Shown: positions 18,435-27,163, counted from the first letter of the stretch. The stretch is DNA of 64,000 nt from Ensifer adhaerens (GCF_002940685.1 NZ_PNFP01000008.1:248001-312000), one strand, 5' to 3'. Program-made: numbers and translations. The notes: generated by a model from the sequence alone, not told the origin.

Positions 18435-18455
18435 TGGTTCGGGCTGCGACCGGTC

Positions 18456-19295
18456 ATGGCGACGTTTAGGACATCCAAGACCGTTCCCGAGGCGGCTCGC
18501 CGCAACGGTGCACTTCGGGACGGCTCGCGCGCCGTGCCGGAGGAAACGCCGGTTGCCTTCAGCTATGGCGGCTCGACCCATGCGGTGATGATGGCCACGC
18601 CCGGTGATCTCGAGGATTTTGCCGTCGGCTTCAGCCTGACCGAGGGCATCATCACCGATCCCGACCAGATCGAATCGGTCGAGATCGTCTCGGAAACAAT
18701 CGCAGGCAATCTCGGCATCGACCTGCAGATCGTGCTTCGCGACGAAGAGAACGACATGCTGCGCCAGCGCCGGCGGCACATGGCGGGGCCGGTCGGCTGC
18801 GGTCTTTGCGGCATCGAATCGATCGAGCAGGCGGTCAGGCCGACGCCGGATGTTTCCGGCTCGAAGCTGACGCTCTCGCAAGAGGACGTGGTCGCGGCCG
18901 TGGCGCTGCTCAACGGCCAGCAGCCGCTGCATTTCGAAACGCGCGCCGTACATGGCGCTGCCTTCTACGTGCCGGGCCGCGGCCTGATCGCCGTGCGCGA
19001 GGATGTCGGGCGCCACAATGCACTCGACAAGCTGGTGGGCGCCGCCGCGCGCGCCGGTTTCAGGGGAAGCGCCGGCGCCGTCGTCGTCACCAGCCGGGTG
19101 TCCGTCGAGATGGTGCAGAAGACGGCGGTTGTCGGCAGCCCCGTGATCATCGCCATTTCGGCGCCGACGGCGCTTGCCATCCGCACAGCCGACGCTGCGG
19201 GCATGACGCTGATCGCGCTCGTGCGCGGTGACGAGTTCGAGATTTTCACCCATGCCGAACGCATCAAGTCCGGAGCCGCCGTCGATGTCGCATGA
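18456..19295 (+). CDS. fdsC: FdhD/FdsC formate dehydrogenase maturation protein
   Basis: 279 residues of the FdhD family. The hallmark loop GCGLCG (about residues 112-117) carries the two cysteines, and VGRHNALDKLVG is the conserved cofactor-binding block. In fds systems the protein binds bis-MGD and adds the sulfido ligand needed for activity before insertion into FdsA. It starts 21 bp after fdsA and overlaps fdsD by 11 bp. Also named fdhD in many genomes. Confidence 0.92.
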   Translation: MATFRTSKTVPEAARRNGALRDGSRAVPEETPVAFSYGGSTHAVMMATPGDLEDFAVGFSLTEGIITDPDQIESVEIVSETIAGNLGIDLQIVLRDEENDMLRQRRRHMAGPVGCGLCGIESIEQAVRPTPDVSGSKLTLSQEDVVAAVALLNGQQPLHFETRAVHGAAFYVPGRGLIAVREDVGRHNALDKLVGAAARAGFRGSAGAVVVTSRVSVEMVQKTAVVGSPVIIAISAPTALAIRTADAAGMTLIALVRGDEFEIFTHAERIKSGAAVDVA

Positions 19296-19518
19296 CAACA
19301 CCAACGCCAAGCTGATCTACATGGCGAACCAGATCGCCACCTTCTTCAAGAGCCAGCCTGAGAGCGAGGCGGCGCAGGGCGTCGCCACCCATATCAACAA
19401 GTATTGGGAACCGCGCATGCGGCGCAAATTGTTCGAGCACATCGACAATGGCGGGGAAGGGCTGACGCCGCTGGTGCTGGAGGCGGCCGCGAAGATCAAG
19501 CGTCCGGAAGCGGCTTGA
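19285..19518 (+). CDS. fdsD: formate dehydrogenase, delta subunit
   Basis: 77 residues from ATG 19285, inside the end of fdsC (11-bp overlap in another frame). The family signature is visible: KLIYMANQIATFF near residues 9-21 and INKYWEPRMRRKL near 37-49. FdsD is a small subunit present only in the multi-subunit NAD-dependent enzymes and is thought to help assembly of the complex. It closes the fdsGBACD operon. Length is normal for the family. Confidence 0.92.
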   Translation: MSHDNTNAKLIYMANQIATFFKSQPESEAAQGVATHINKYWEPRMRRKLFEHIDNGGEGLTPLVLEAAAKIKRPEAA

Positions 19519-19603
19519 CCGGCTTCATCAAACCGACGCAGCTTCTCTAAAAGTCGCCGAGACGGCGTATTTCTCGACAAGCAGGTCCTCTGAAAAGATT
19601 TAA

Positions 19604-19633
19604 GGGAAGGCGGCTACCGGTCGCCGCCTTCCC
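19604..19633. terminator. hairpin between the convergent fds operon and chemoreceptor gene
   Basis: Perfect 11-bp stem GGGAAGGCGGC (19604-19614) with GCCGCCTTCCC (19623-19633) and an eight-base loop. It lies between convergent genes. Read on the minus strand it is followed by TTAAATCTTTTC, so it serves best as terminator of the chemoreceptor gene, and may stop fds transcripts too. Confidence 0.65.
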
Positions 19634-19665
19634 CATTCCCGAGCGCGGGGTGCAGGGATGTGCGC

Positions 19666-21450
19666 TCAGAAATTCTGCCAGCCATCCGCGGCCGGCGCCG
19701 CAGCGAGGCTTGTTCGCCCACCGCCGCGCATGGCGCGGGCGGTTGCGTGCAGGCGTGATGGTTGCGTGCGATCGTCGAGGTGACGGCTCGCGTCGATGAT
19801 CTGGGCCTGCTCGCCGTAGCGGAACTGGCGGAGCAGCTCGTGCAGGGCTTCCGCCTCGCGGGCCATGGCGTGGCTTGCCGCCGTGCTCTCTTCGACCATG
19901 GCGGCGTTCTGCTGCGTCGCCTGGTCCATCGAGTTGACCGCCTGGTTGATCTCCTTGAGACCGGTCGATTGTTCTCGTGCGGCCTCGACGATCGCGGCGA
20001 CGTTGCCGTTGATTTCCTGGACCTGGACGAGGATTTCTTCGAGCGCCGCCCCCGTCTGGCCGACCAGCGACACGCCGTTCTTGACGTGTTCGGTGGAGGT
20101 GCCGATCAGCGCCTTGATATCTTTGGCGGCACTGGCGGAGCGTTGCGCAAGCTCGCGCACTTCCTGGGCGACGACGGCGAAGCCCTTGCCGGCTTCACCG
20201 GCTCGCGCCGCCTCGACGCCGGCATTGAGCGCCAGGAGGTTCGTCTGGAAGGCGATGTCGTCGATGACGCCGATGATGTTGGAGATTTCGCGGGACGATT
20301 GCTCGATCTGGCCCATCGCGTCGATGGCGCTCTTGACCACCTTGCCGGAGCGTTCGGCGCCGGTCTTGGTCTTGGCGACCAGGCCGCCGGCCTCCTCGGC
20401 GCGGCGGCTGGAGTCCGATACGGTCGTGGTGATCTCGTCGAGCGCTGCTGCGGTCTCTTCCACCGACGCCGCCTGCTGTTCCGTGCGCTTCGACAGGTCG
20501 TCGGCAGCGGCCCGGATCTCGCGGGCGCCGGAGGCGATCGCACTGGCATTGTCGCCGACGGTTCGCATCGCCCCACGCAGCTTGGCGGTGGCATCGTTGA
20601 AGTCGGTGCGCACCGCTTCCATGCTCGGCACGAAAGGCGTGTCGAGGTTTCGCGTCAGATCGCCTTCGGCGAGCGCCCTCAGGCCGGCGCCGAGGTTGTT
20701 GATGGCGCTCATGCGCTCGCTGACATCGGTCGCGAACTTGACGACCTTGTAGACCTTGCCGCTGAAGTCGCGGATCGGGTTGTAGGCCGCCTGGATCCAG
20801 ATCTCCTTGCCGCCCTTGCCGTAGCGTACGAACTCGTTGGAGAAGAACTCGCCGGCGGCCAAGCGTTTCCAGAAGTCGGCATATTCGGCTGTGCGGGCGT
20901 AGTTCGGCTCGCAGAACATGCTGTGATGCTTGCCCTGGATTTCCTGGAGGCTGTAGCCGAGTGCGGCGCAGAAATTTTCGTTCGCCGTCAGGATCTCGCC
21001 CGATGGCGTGAACTCGATCACCGCCTGGGAGCGGGAGATCGCGTCGAGCTTGCCGGCATCTTCCGTGGCCCTTGCCTTGGCGGCGGTGATGTCGGTTGCG
21101 AACTTGACCACCTTGTAGGGCTTGCCGTTGCGGGTGACGGGGTTGTAGCTCGCCTGGATCCAGATTTCGCGGCCGCCCTTGGCGATGCGCTTGTAGGCAT
21201 TGGCATCGAATTCGCCGCGGCCGAGCCGGGCCCAGAAGTCGCGGTACTCCTGCGTCTGGGCGTAGTCGGCGGAGCAGAACATGCGGTGATGCTGGCCGAC
21301 GATTTCCTGGAGGCTGTAGCCGATAGCGGCGCAGAAGTTCTCATTGGCGGTGAGGATATTGCCGGTCAGGTCGAACTGGATGATGGCCTGCGACTTCGAA
21401 AGCGCGGCGATGATCTGGCTCGCGTCTGCAATTTTTCCGAGAGCGAACAT
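19666..21450 (-). CDS. soluble methyl-accepting chemotaxis protein with two PAS domains (McpY-like)
   Basis: 594 residues and no membrane segment. Two PAS/PAC units in tandem are easy to see (residues 10-125 and 132-250); both contain TANENFCAA, GYSLQEI and a KVVKFATD end, so they arose by duplication. A short HAMP-like linker (LAEGDLTRNLDTPF) is followed by a signalling domain, with the hairpin tip DDIAFQTNLLALNAGVEAARAGE. The C-terminus ends in GWQNF, matching the xWxxF pentapeptide that tethers CheR/CheB. Length and layout match Sinorhizobium meliloti McpY. It probably senses an internal redox or metabolic cue. Confidence 0.9.
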   Translation of the reverse strand: MFALGKIADASQIIAALSKSQAIIQFDLTGNILTANENFCAAIGYSLQEIVGQHHRMFCSADYAQTQEYRDFWARLGRGEFDANAYKRIAKGGREIWIQASYNPVTRNGKPYKVVKFATDITAAKARATEDAGKLDAISRSQAVIEFTPSGEILTANENFCAALGYSLQEIQGKHHSMFCEPNYARTAEYADFWKRLAAGEFFSNEFVRYGKGGKEIWIQAAYNPIRDFSGKVYKVVKFATDVSERMSAINNLGAGLRALAEGDLTRNLDTPFVPSMEAVRTDFNDATAKLRGAMRTVGDNASAIASGAREIRAAADDLSKRTEQQAASVEETAAALDEITTTVSDSSRRAEEAGGLVAKTKTGAERSGKVVKSAIDAMGQIEQSSREISNIIGVIDDIAFQTNLLALNAGVEAARAGEAGKGFAVVAQEVRELAQRSASAAKDIKALIGTSTEHVKNGVSLVGQTGAALEEILVQVQEINGNVAAIVEAAREQSTGLKEINQAVNSMDQATQQNAAMVEESTAASHAMAREAEALHELLRQFRYGEQAQIIDASRHLDDRTQPSRLHATARAMRGGGRTSLAAAPAADGWQNF

Positions 21451-21872
21451 GGTAACCCTCTGATCTCGTTTGTTTGGCTTAAGCCGGGGCTTCGTGCCTC
21501 ATTTGACAGGGCTTGCGGGGCCAGAGCGGCGCAACTCCCGGACTAGGACAAATACCGGCAACCCGAATAATGTCTGGTCGTCCTGCGCCGGCCCAATCCG
21601 GTCAGCGCTTTCGTGCTTCGTGAAGGAGTTCGAACTACCGGGCTTCATGCCCAAGGCGCCGTGTTGATACAATCTAGGTTAGTGACATGACTATTAAGCA
21701 GGTGTTAAAATAGCAACTATCAAATCTCAGTTGTAAAAACTCATATATCCAATTTTAGTTGAATTAGTTCCTCCTGTTTTTCTAAAGTATTGCCCGTTGA
21801 CTGGGCAAATAACCAACAAAAAAGCCGCCCCACGATACGTGGAACGGCCTTGATTGTCGCTTGCCGGTTGCT
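21451..21872. other. 422-bp gap upstream of the chemoreceptor gene
   Basis: No gene seen. The part from about 21665 to 21810 is much more AT-rich than the surroundings and has no plausible open frame. The chemoreceptor promoter must lie near 21460-21700. The cheW terminator fills 21818-21848. Confidence 0.5.
21818..21848 (-). terminator. Rho-independent terminator of cheW
   Basis: On the minus strand the stem GCCG..CCACG / CGTGG..CGGC (21824-21848, with a two-base bulge on each side) and a three-base loop is followed by six U (complement of 21818-21823). It lies 25 bp beyond the cheW stop. Confidence 0.85.
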
Positions 21873-22352
21873 TTAGGCGGCGAGTTCCTCGACCTCGCGT
21901 TCCTTGAACATGCGGGCAAGATTGAGGAAGCAGATCATGCCGGTCTCATTGGCGATGATGCCTTCGGCGAAGCTCTTGTCGAAAGACGCCGTCACTTCCG
22001 GCACCGGCTGAACCTGGCTGCCCTGGACCGTGAGGATATCCGACACGCGGTCGACGACGAGACCGATCACCATGTTGTGCACCTCGGCGACGACGATGGC
22101 GCTGCGCTCGTTGGCGGTCGTCGATTTCATGCCGAGCTTGTGGGCGAGATCGATGATCGGGATCACCGTGCCGCGCAGGTTCATGACGCCGATCACTTCC
22201 GGCGGCGAATGCGGGATCGGCGTCGAGGGCGCCCAGCCGCGGATTTCGCGGATCGTCGTCGTCTTGACGCAGAATTCCTGGTCGTGGAGGCGGAACGCAA
22301 TGATTTCCAGCGTCTCGCCGTCGAAACCGGCCGTCCTGAGTGTGCTTGTCAT
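21873..22352 (-). CDS. cheW: chemotaxis coupling protein CheW
   Basis: 159 residues from the ATG complementary to 22350-22352, preceded by GGAAGGA. CheW SH3-like fold: LEIIAFRLHDQEFCVKTTTIREI at the start (about residues 15-37), then VIGVMNLRGTVIPIIDLAHKLG and IGLVVDRVSDI. It couples receptors to the CheA kinase. It is encoded outside a che operon, next to the soluble receptor gene and on the same strand, so it may be a dedicated partner of that receptor. An upstream in-frame ATG at 22403 would add 17 residues. Confidence 0.93.
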   Translation of the reverse strand: MTSTLRTAGFDGETLEIIAFRLHDQEFCVKTTTIREIRGWAPSTPIPHSPPEVIGVMNLRGTVIPIIDLAHKLGMKSTTANERSAIVVAEVHNMVIGLVVDRVSDILTVQGSQVQPVPEVTASFDKSFAEGIIANETGMICFLNLARMFKEREVEELAA

Positions 22353-22597
22353 CGAAGGTCCTTCCAGCTTTCCGGTCGACGCCTCTGGGCGCGACACCGC
22401 CAAACTCCAGATCTCTCCATATGGCTGCCGGCGCGTGAGGCGCGGCCAATGATCCGTCGAGGAGAGATCTTTACAATCCGCCGATCACATCCGGCGGGGC
22501 GCAGCTGCATCATGCGCGGAGGAACCGCTTTGCGCTTTGGGAAAGGACTATAGGCCGGGATTCGTTAAGACTTGCTTTTGCAAATGCTTACGAAGGA

Positions 22598-22624
22598 TCC
22601 GCCCCGAGAGAGACCCGGGGCGGA
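22598..22624 (-). terminator. hairpin downstream of the ornithine aminotransferase gene
   Basis: Eight-bp stem TCCGCCCC (22598-22605) / GGGGCGGA (22617-22624), 13 bp past the rocD stop. The following minus-strand sequence has only a weak U-rich tail, so it may be a leaky terminator. Confidence 0.5.
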
Positions 22625-22636
22625 AACGATCTCAGA

Positions 22637-23842
22637 TCAGGCGGAGGCGAGAACCGCCGCAAAGTGCTCGACCGCCCAGTCGACCTGATCGGCGGTGATG
22701 ACCAGCGGCGGCGCGATGCGGATCGTGTCGCCATGGGTGTCCTTGGCAAGGATGCCGCGCTCCTTCAGGGCTTCGCAGTACTTGCGCGCGCCACCGGCTT
22801 CCGGCACCAGCTCGACGGCCAGCATCAGGCCGCGGCCGCGGACTTCCTTGATGATGTTGGAGCGGATGTCGGTGAGGCCCTTCTGGAAGCGCTCGCCCAT
22901 CTTAGCCGAGTTTTCGATCATGCCTTCTTCGGTCAGCGCCTTCAGCGCCGCGCGGGCGATGGCGCAGGCGAGCGGGTTGCCGCCGAAGGTCGAGCCATGC
23001 TGGCCGGGCTTCAGCACGCCGAGCACTTCCGAGTTGGAGAGCACGGCCGAGACCGGATAGAAGCCGCCGGACAGCGCCTTCCCGATCAGCGTCACGTCGG
23101 CCTCGATCGCCTCATGCTCTTCGGCAAGCAGCTTGCCGGTGCGGCCAAGGCCGGTCTGGATCTCGTCGAGGATCAGCGTGATGCCGTGTTTGGTGCAGAG
23201 TTCGCGCACCGTCGTGAAGTAGCCTGCCGGCGGGACGATGACGCCGGCCTCGCCCTGGATCGGCTCGACGAGGAAGGCGACGGTGTTTTCGTTGATTGCA
23301 GCGCGGAAGGCATCGATGTCACCGAAGGGCACGACCCGGAAGCCCGGAGCAAACGGGCCGAAGCCGGTGCGGGCGTCCGGATCGGTCGAGAAGCCGACGA
23401 TGCCCATGGTGCGGCCATGGAAGTTGTTCGAGCAGACGATGATCTCGGCCTTGTTCTCGGCGACGCCCTTGACCTCGTAGCCCCACTTGCGCACCGCCTT
23501 GACGGCGGTCTCGACCGCTTCGGCGCCGGAGTTCATCGGCAGCACCTTGTGCGAGCCGGTCAGCGCCGCGATCTCTTCGTAGAAATGCGCCAGCTGGTCG
23601 TTGCGGAAGGCGCGCGAGGTCAGCGTCAGCTTCTGCGCCTGTTCCATCATCGCCTTCAGGATCTTCGGATGGCAGTGGCCCTGGTTGACGGCGGAATAGG
23701 CCGAAAGGCAATCGAGGTAGCGATTGCCCTCCATGTCCCAGACATAGACGCCTTCGCCGCGCGAGAGCACCACGTCGAGCGGCTTGTAGTTATGGGCGCC
23801 GAGCCGGTATTCGGTTTCGATCAGGGCTGCCGTCGTGTTCAT
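22637..23842 (-). CDS. rocD: ornithine aminotransferase
   Basis: 401 residues, class III PLP aminotransferase. [19 protein letters not shown] (about 104-122), the LDEIQTG block (225-231) and the PLP lysine K255 (IGKALSGG) are all present. The opening [19 protein letters not shown] is characteristic of ornithine:oxo-acid transaminase rather than acetylornithine transaminase. It converts ornithine to glutamate-5-semialdehyde. It follows the arginase gene on the same strand, 126 bp downstream, completing a two-step arginine to glutamate semialdehyde route. Confidence 0.95.
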   Translation of the reverse strand: MNTTAALIETEYRLGAHNYKPLDVVLSRGEGVYVWDMEGNRYLDCLSAYSAVNQGHCHPKILKAMMEQAQKLTLTSRAFRNDQLAHFYEEIAALTGSHKVLPMNSGAEAVETAVKAVRKWGYEVKGVAENKAEIIVCSNNFHGRTMGIVGFSTDPDARTGFGPFAPGFRVVPFGDIDAFRAAINENTVAFLVEPIQGEAGVIVPPAGYFTTVRELCTKHGITLILDEIQTGLGRTGKLLAEEHEAIEADVTLIGKALSGGFYPVSAVLSNSEVLGVLKPGQHGSTFGGNPLACAIARAALKALTEEGMIENSAKMGERFQKGLTDIRSNIIKEVRGRGLMLAVELVPEAGGARKYCEALKERGILAKDTHGDTIRIAPPLVITADQVDWAVEHFAAVLASA

Positions 23843-23863
23843 GCATGATCCTCCGTTTGTCTT

Positions 23864-23936
23864 CTACAGCGCCGCGCGTCTGATCAGACGCGCAAGGGTC
23901 GCTGTAGCACTTTGATTTTCTGCATAATTTTTCCTT
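23864..23936. repeat. rhizobial intergenic palindromic repeat between arginase and rocD genes
   Basis: Outer arms CTACAGCG (23864-23871) / CGCTGTAG (23900-23907) enclose a perfect 20-bp palindrome at 23874-23893 (GCGCGTCTGA and its complement). The flank then runs GCACTTTGATTTTCTGCAT. I recall this element as common between genes of Rhizobium and Sinorhizobium. In the arginase-rocD message it would fold into a strong hairpin. Confidence 0.75.
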
Positions 23937-23968
23937 GAAACCAGTTCGTTTCAAGGAATTGCAGGGTC

Positions 23969-24892
23969 TCAGGCGCTGCGGGTCGGCCGGTCGAGCACGC
24001 GGCGGCCAAAGAGGCTTGCCGTCAGTTCGACCAGGACGCGCGCGCTCTTGCCACGGTCGTCGAGGAAGGGGTTGAGCTCGACGACGTCGAGCGAGGACAC
24101 GAGGTCGCTTTCCCAGAGCATTTCCATGATCAGGTGCGCTTCGCGGAAGGTGGCGCCGCCCGGAACGGTGGTGCCGACACCGGGGGCCAGTTCCGGATCC
24201 ATGAAGTCGACGTCGAGGCTCACGTGCAGCAGGCCGTTTGCGGCGCGAACCTCTTCGAGGATCTGGCGCATGATATGGGCCATGCCGAGTTCATCGACAG
24301 CGCGCATGTCATAGACGCGCACGCCATGTTCTGAGATCTCTTCGCGTTCGCGGTCGTCGACCGAGCGGATGCCGACCTGGAAGACCTTCTTCGGATCGAC
24401 GAGCGGACGGTCGGCGGGCAGGATCGGGGCGAACTCGGCCTGGCCGCAGAAATAGGCAACCGGCATGCCGTGCATGTTGCCGGAGGGCGACGTCGACGGC
24501 GAGTTGAAATCGGCATGCGCGTCGAGCCAGAGCACGAAGAGCGGCCGGCTGACATCGGCGGCGTAGCGCGCCATGCCGGATACGCTGCCCATCGAGAGCG
24601 CGTGGTCACCGCCGAGGATGATCGGGAAGTGGCCCTTGCGCACGGTGTCGTGCACGGAATCATGCAGTGCGCGCGCGAAGGCTGCGACGATCTGCAGGTT
24701 GTTGGCGCCCGGGTGGTTGGCGAGATCGCGCGCCGGAAGCGGTTTGACGTCGCCGTCGTCGTGAACCGTGTGGCCGAGGTCGCGCAGCACCGTGTCGATG
24801 CCGGCGATGCGCAGGGCCGTTGGGCCCATGGCCGCGCCGCGCCGTCCAGAACCTTCCTCGATGGGTGCGCCGATCAGCGTGATGGTCGTCAT
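23969..24892 (-). CDS. rocF: arginase
   Basis: 307 residues from the ATG complementary to 24890-24892, the start that gives the usual family N-terminus TTITLIGAPIEEGSGRRG. Manganese ligands are in place: GGDHALS (about 103-109), DAHADFNSP (about 128-136) and SLDVDFMDP (about 231-239). It hydrolyses arginine to ornithine and urea. It is divergent from an Lrp/AsnC regulator and upstream of rocD. A longer in-frame start at 24976 has no support. Confidence 0.94.
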   Translation of the reverse strand: MTTITLIGAPIEEGSGRRGAAMGPTALRIAGIDTVLRDLGHTVHDDGDVKPLPARDLANHPGANNLQIVAAFARALHDSVHDTVRKGHFPIILGGDHALSMGSVSGMARYAADVSRPLFVLWLDAHADFNSPSTSPSGNMHGMPVAYFCGQAEFAPILPADRPLVDPKKVFQVGIRSVDDREREEISEHGVRVYDMRAVDELGMAHIMRQILEEVRAANGLLHVSLDVDFMDPELAPGVGTTVPGGATFREAHLIMEMLWESDLVSSLDVVELNPFLDDRGKSARVLVELTASLFGRRVLDRPTRSA

Positions 24893-25005
24893 GTCCGCCC
24901 GATTCCTTCCTAAAGATAATTCCGACATGTTCCCGGTTGGGATCGCGCAGATTATGGCGAAAATGGGCGTCGGCAAAAAGATGGAAAACTGCCGATTAGC
25001 GAGCT

Positions 25006-25036
25006 AAAATCGACAGATTGATAAGTCCGATTTTAC
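25006..25036. promoter_or_regulatory. inverted repeat in the arginase/Lrp divergent promoter
   Basis: Perfect 8-bp inverted repeat TAAAATCG (25006-25013) / CGATTTTA (25029-25036), 15-bp spacer, centred 29 bp before the Lrp/AsnC start codon. The size and AT-rich arms fit an Lrp/AsnC dimer site controlling both directions. Confidence 0.6.
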
Positions 25037-25049
25037 AAAGTGACAGACT

Positions 25050-25484
25050 ATGGATGATCTCGACCAGGCGCTCATCAGCGCACTGCGCCAGAATGCGCGC
25101 ATTCCCGTTTCGACGCTATCGGAAATGACCGGTGTGTCGCGGGCGACCGTCGCGGCCCGCATCGACAGGTTGGTGGCCAATGGCACGATCGCCGCCTTCA
25201 CGATCCGCACCGGCGCGGAAATTCCGACATCCGGTGTGCGCGCGGTCGTCATGATCGAGGTGCACGGCAAGATGGCCGATCGCGTCGCGGAACATTTGCG
25301 CGGCCTGCCGCAGGTCAAGGCGCTGCACAGCACGAATGGCCGCTGGGACTTCATCGCCGAACTGGAAGACCGCGATCTCGTCTCCTTCGACGAGACGCTG
25401 CGGCGCATCCGCCTGATCGACGGCATCACTGTTACCGAGACGAATATCCTGTTGAAAACCAGCAAGATGACCGGCGCGTTCTAG
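25050..25484 (+). CDS. Lrp/AsnC-family regulator of arginine catabolism
   Basis: 144 residues. N-terminal helix-turn-helix (LDQALISALRQNARIPVSTLS, then SRATVAARIDRLV) and a RAM ligand-binding domain (VRAVVMIEVHG, then LHSTNGRWDFIAELE). It is divergent from the arginase gene with 157 bp between them, the usual arrangement for a local activator such as those responding to arginine or ornithine. It may also affect rocD. The ligand is inferred from the neighbours. Confidence 0.9.
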   Translation: MDDLDQALISALRQNARIPVSTLSEMTGVSRATVAARIDRLVANGTIAAFTIRTGAEIPTSGVRAVVMIEVHGKMADRVAEHLRGLPQVKALHSTNGRWDFIAELEDRDLVSFDETLRRIRLIDGITVTETNILLKTSKMTGAF

Positions 25485-25562
25485 TCTTTTGCCGGGTCCT
25501 CAACCGGTGGCGAAATCACGGCTCGGAGTCGAATTGTTCTTGCTTTGTTCTAATGTTTCGCT

Positions 25563-26078
25563 ATGATGGCCGCCTCACCCAAGATGGAGGATGTCATGGT
25601 TGCCAATGGCGGCAGGCTTGCCGATCGGCAGATCTGTGTGAAGCTGTTTGTCAGGCATGGCGACGAGGATCGCGCCATCGCCTTTTACCGCGAGGCGCTG
25701 GGCGCCGAGCTTCTGCAGCGGCATGAATGGCCGAGCGGCATTTTGACGAGTGCGGATCTGAGGATTGGGGAATCGGTGTTCCGGATTGCCGGGGCCAATC
25801 CGCGCCGCGACGCGGAGCCCAAGCTCGGCGGGCCGCGCTCGCCGCATGCGCTCGGCACGACGGCGGTGATCCTGGAGCTGCATGTGCGCGACGTCGATCG
25901 TGTCATCGGCCGCGCGATCGGCGCCGGGGCGAGCCTTCGCAATGCGGCCGAAACCCTGTCGACGGGCGACCGCGTCGGCGCCTTCATCGATCCCTTCGGC
26001 CATATATGGGCCCTATTCAACGCGATCGAAGACGCCGATATCGTCGATCTGAGCATCGAGGCCCGCAACGCCGCCTGA
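25563..26078 (+). CDS. VOC-superfamily protein (glyoxalase/PhnB-like)
   Basis: 171 residues if started at ATG 25563; the ATG at 25596 (MVANGGRLADRQIC) is also possible. Paired beta-alpha-beta-beta-beta units of the vicinal-oxygen-chelate fold are recognisable: CVKLFVRHGDEDRAIAFYREALG at about 23-45 and ILELHVRDVDRVIGRAIGAG at about 105-124, ending GDRVGAFIDPFGHIWALF. This resembles PhnB/YdcE-like proteins, which include resistance proteins and dioxygenases. No function can be assigned. It stands alone, ending in a terminator that overlaps its stop codon. Confidence 0.75.
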   Translation: MMAASPKMEDVMVANGGRLADRQICVKLFVRHGDEDRAIAFYREALGAELLQRHEWPSGILTSADLRIGESVFRIAGANPRRDAEPKLGGPRSPHALGTTAVILELHVRDVDRVIGRAIGAGASLRNAAETLSTGDRVGAFIDPFGHIWALFNAIEDADIVDLSIEARNAA

Positions 26079-26095
26079 GGCGTTGCGGGCCTTTC
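26061..26095 (+). terminator. terminator overlapping the end of the VOC gene
   Basis: Perfect 12-bp stem GCCCGCAACGCC (26061-26072) / GGCGTTGCGGGC (26079-26090), then CTTTCGTTG. The stop codon TGA occupies the loop, so the last five codons are part of the terminator. Confidence 0.75.
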
Positions 26096-26143
26096 GTTGC
26101 ACGCGTAGCCGAGCGGGGAGGGGTGCCGCTTGCCAACAGGCGA

Positions 26144-26944
26144 TCAGAAGAACTCGTCGAGCAGGCAGTAGAAATCGCGTTTCTTGGGGTCATCCTTGTC
26201 GACGCCGTAGCGCGTGAGAAACGGCTGTACCCATTCCTCACCGAGATTGTAGGCGATGCTGCGGCAGGCGAGCGCGATGTCCTGACAGGGGTCGGCGACA
26301 CCCAGGCGGCTGCAATCGATGAAGCCGGAAAACCGGCCGTTCTTCTCGATGATATTCGGCAGGCAGGCGTCGCCGTGGGTGACGACGAGCGTGTCGGCCT
26401 GGGGCTTGCGGGCCTGCAGTTCGGCAAAGAGATCTGCTGCCGTGCGGCCGAGCCGCGTTTCGTCGAAGTCGCTTTCATCGATCACGCCGGCGCAGGTGCG
26501 CGCCTTCGCGATGGCGATGCGCTTTTCGACCCGGTGATCAAAGGGGCAGGTGGCGACATCGAGTGCATGCAGTCGCTTCAGTGCGTCCGCGAGGATGACG
26601 ATCTGGTCCTTGGGCGACAGCGTCGCGGAGGCAAGGTCCGTGCCTTCGACCGCTTGCAGCAGCAGCCAGTTCGTTTCCGCGTCGAAGGCGCGGGCGATCA
26701 CGCGCGGACAGGGCATGCCCTTGGACGCCAGCCAATCAAGCCGCGCCGCCTCGTCGACGAATTCGCTGAACGGACCGGCTTCCTCGACCTTCAGCACCAG
26801 CATGGGGCGGTCCGGCGCCTTCAACAGAAAGATGCTCGAGTCGGATTGCCCGAGCAAATCACGGTTCCATTGATAGCCGGCGACAAGGGGACGGAACGGG
26901 TCGGGCAGTTCGGGATGCGGAAAAGAAGAAGGCAAGACAACCAC
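26144..26944 (-). CDS. aminoglycoside 3'-phosphotransferase-like kinase, APH(3') family
   Basis: About 266 residues from the GTG complementary to 26942-26944; the start is uncertain because no good ribosome site is visible, but the length then matches the family. Catalytic loop HGDACLPN (Brenner motif HxDxxxxN), metal-binding segment FIDCSRLGVADPCQDIALA and C-terminus LLDEFF are all those of APH(3') enzymes. FDHRVEKRI and GVIDESDFDETRLGR in the middle are also typical. Such enzymes phosphorylate the 3'-hydroxyl of kanamycin and neomycin. The gene has the codon usage of its neighbours and no mobile element near it, so it looks like a resident gene. Activity is untested. Confidence 0.82.
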   Translation of the reverse strand: MVVLPSSFPHPELPDPFRPLVAGYQWNRDLLGQSDSSIFLLKAPDRPMLVLKVEEAGPFSEFVDEAARLDWLASKGMPCPRVIARAFDAETNWLLLQAVEGTDLASATLSPKDQIVILADALKRLHALDVATCPFDHRVEKRIAIAKARTCAGVIDESDFDETRLGRTAADLFAELQARKPQADTLVVTHGDACLPNIIEKNGRFSGFIDCSRLGVADPCQDIALACRSIAYNLGEEWVQPFLTRYGVDKDDPKKRDFYCLLDEFF

Positions 26945-27163
26945 CTGAAAAATGAATGAAACAAAGGGGGCGCGGTCGCGCGCCGATGCCGATGTAGGTT
27001 TGGCAAAGTGGCAATTCCACGGATTGTTTCCGCAAGTTTCGACTGCGCGTGCCGCCAGAGCGCCTTTCATCGCACGTCTTCGCCAAATCTCCGTCAAAAC
27101 TTCGCAAAGACCGCTCGGGCCGACCGCAAGGTCATCCTTTGAACGTGTTTCGAGGAGGTGCGC

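Noticed and set aside
15510-19310. Open minus-strand frame of 1266 codons opposite fdsBACD
   Set aside because: It mirrors the codon-position bias of the GC-rich fds genes; the product is low-complexity (rich in R, H, D, G, A) with no family features.
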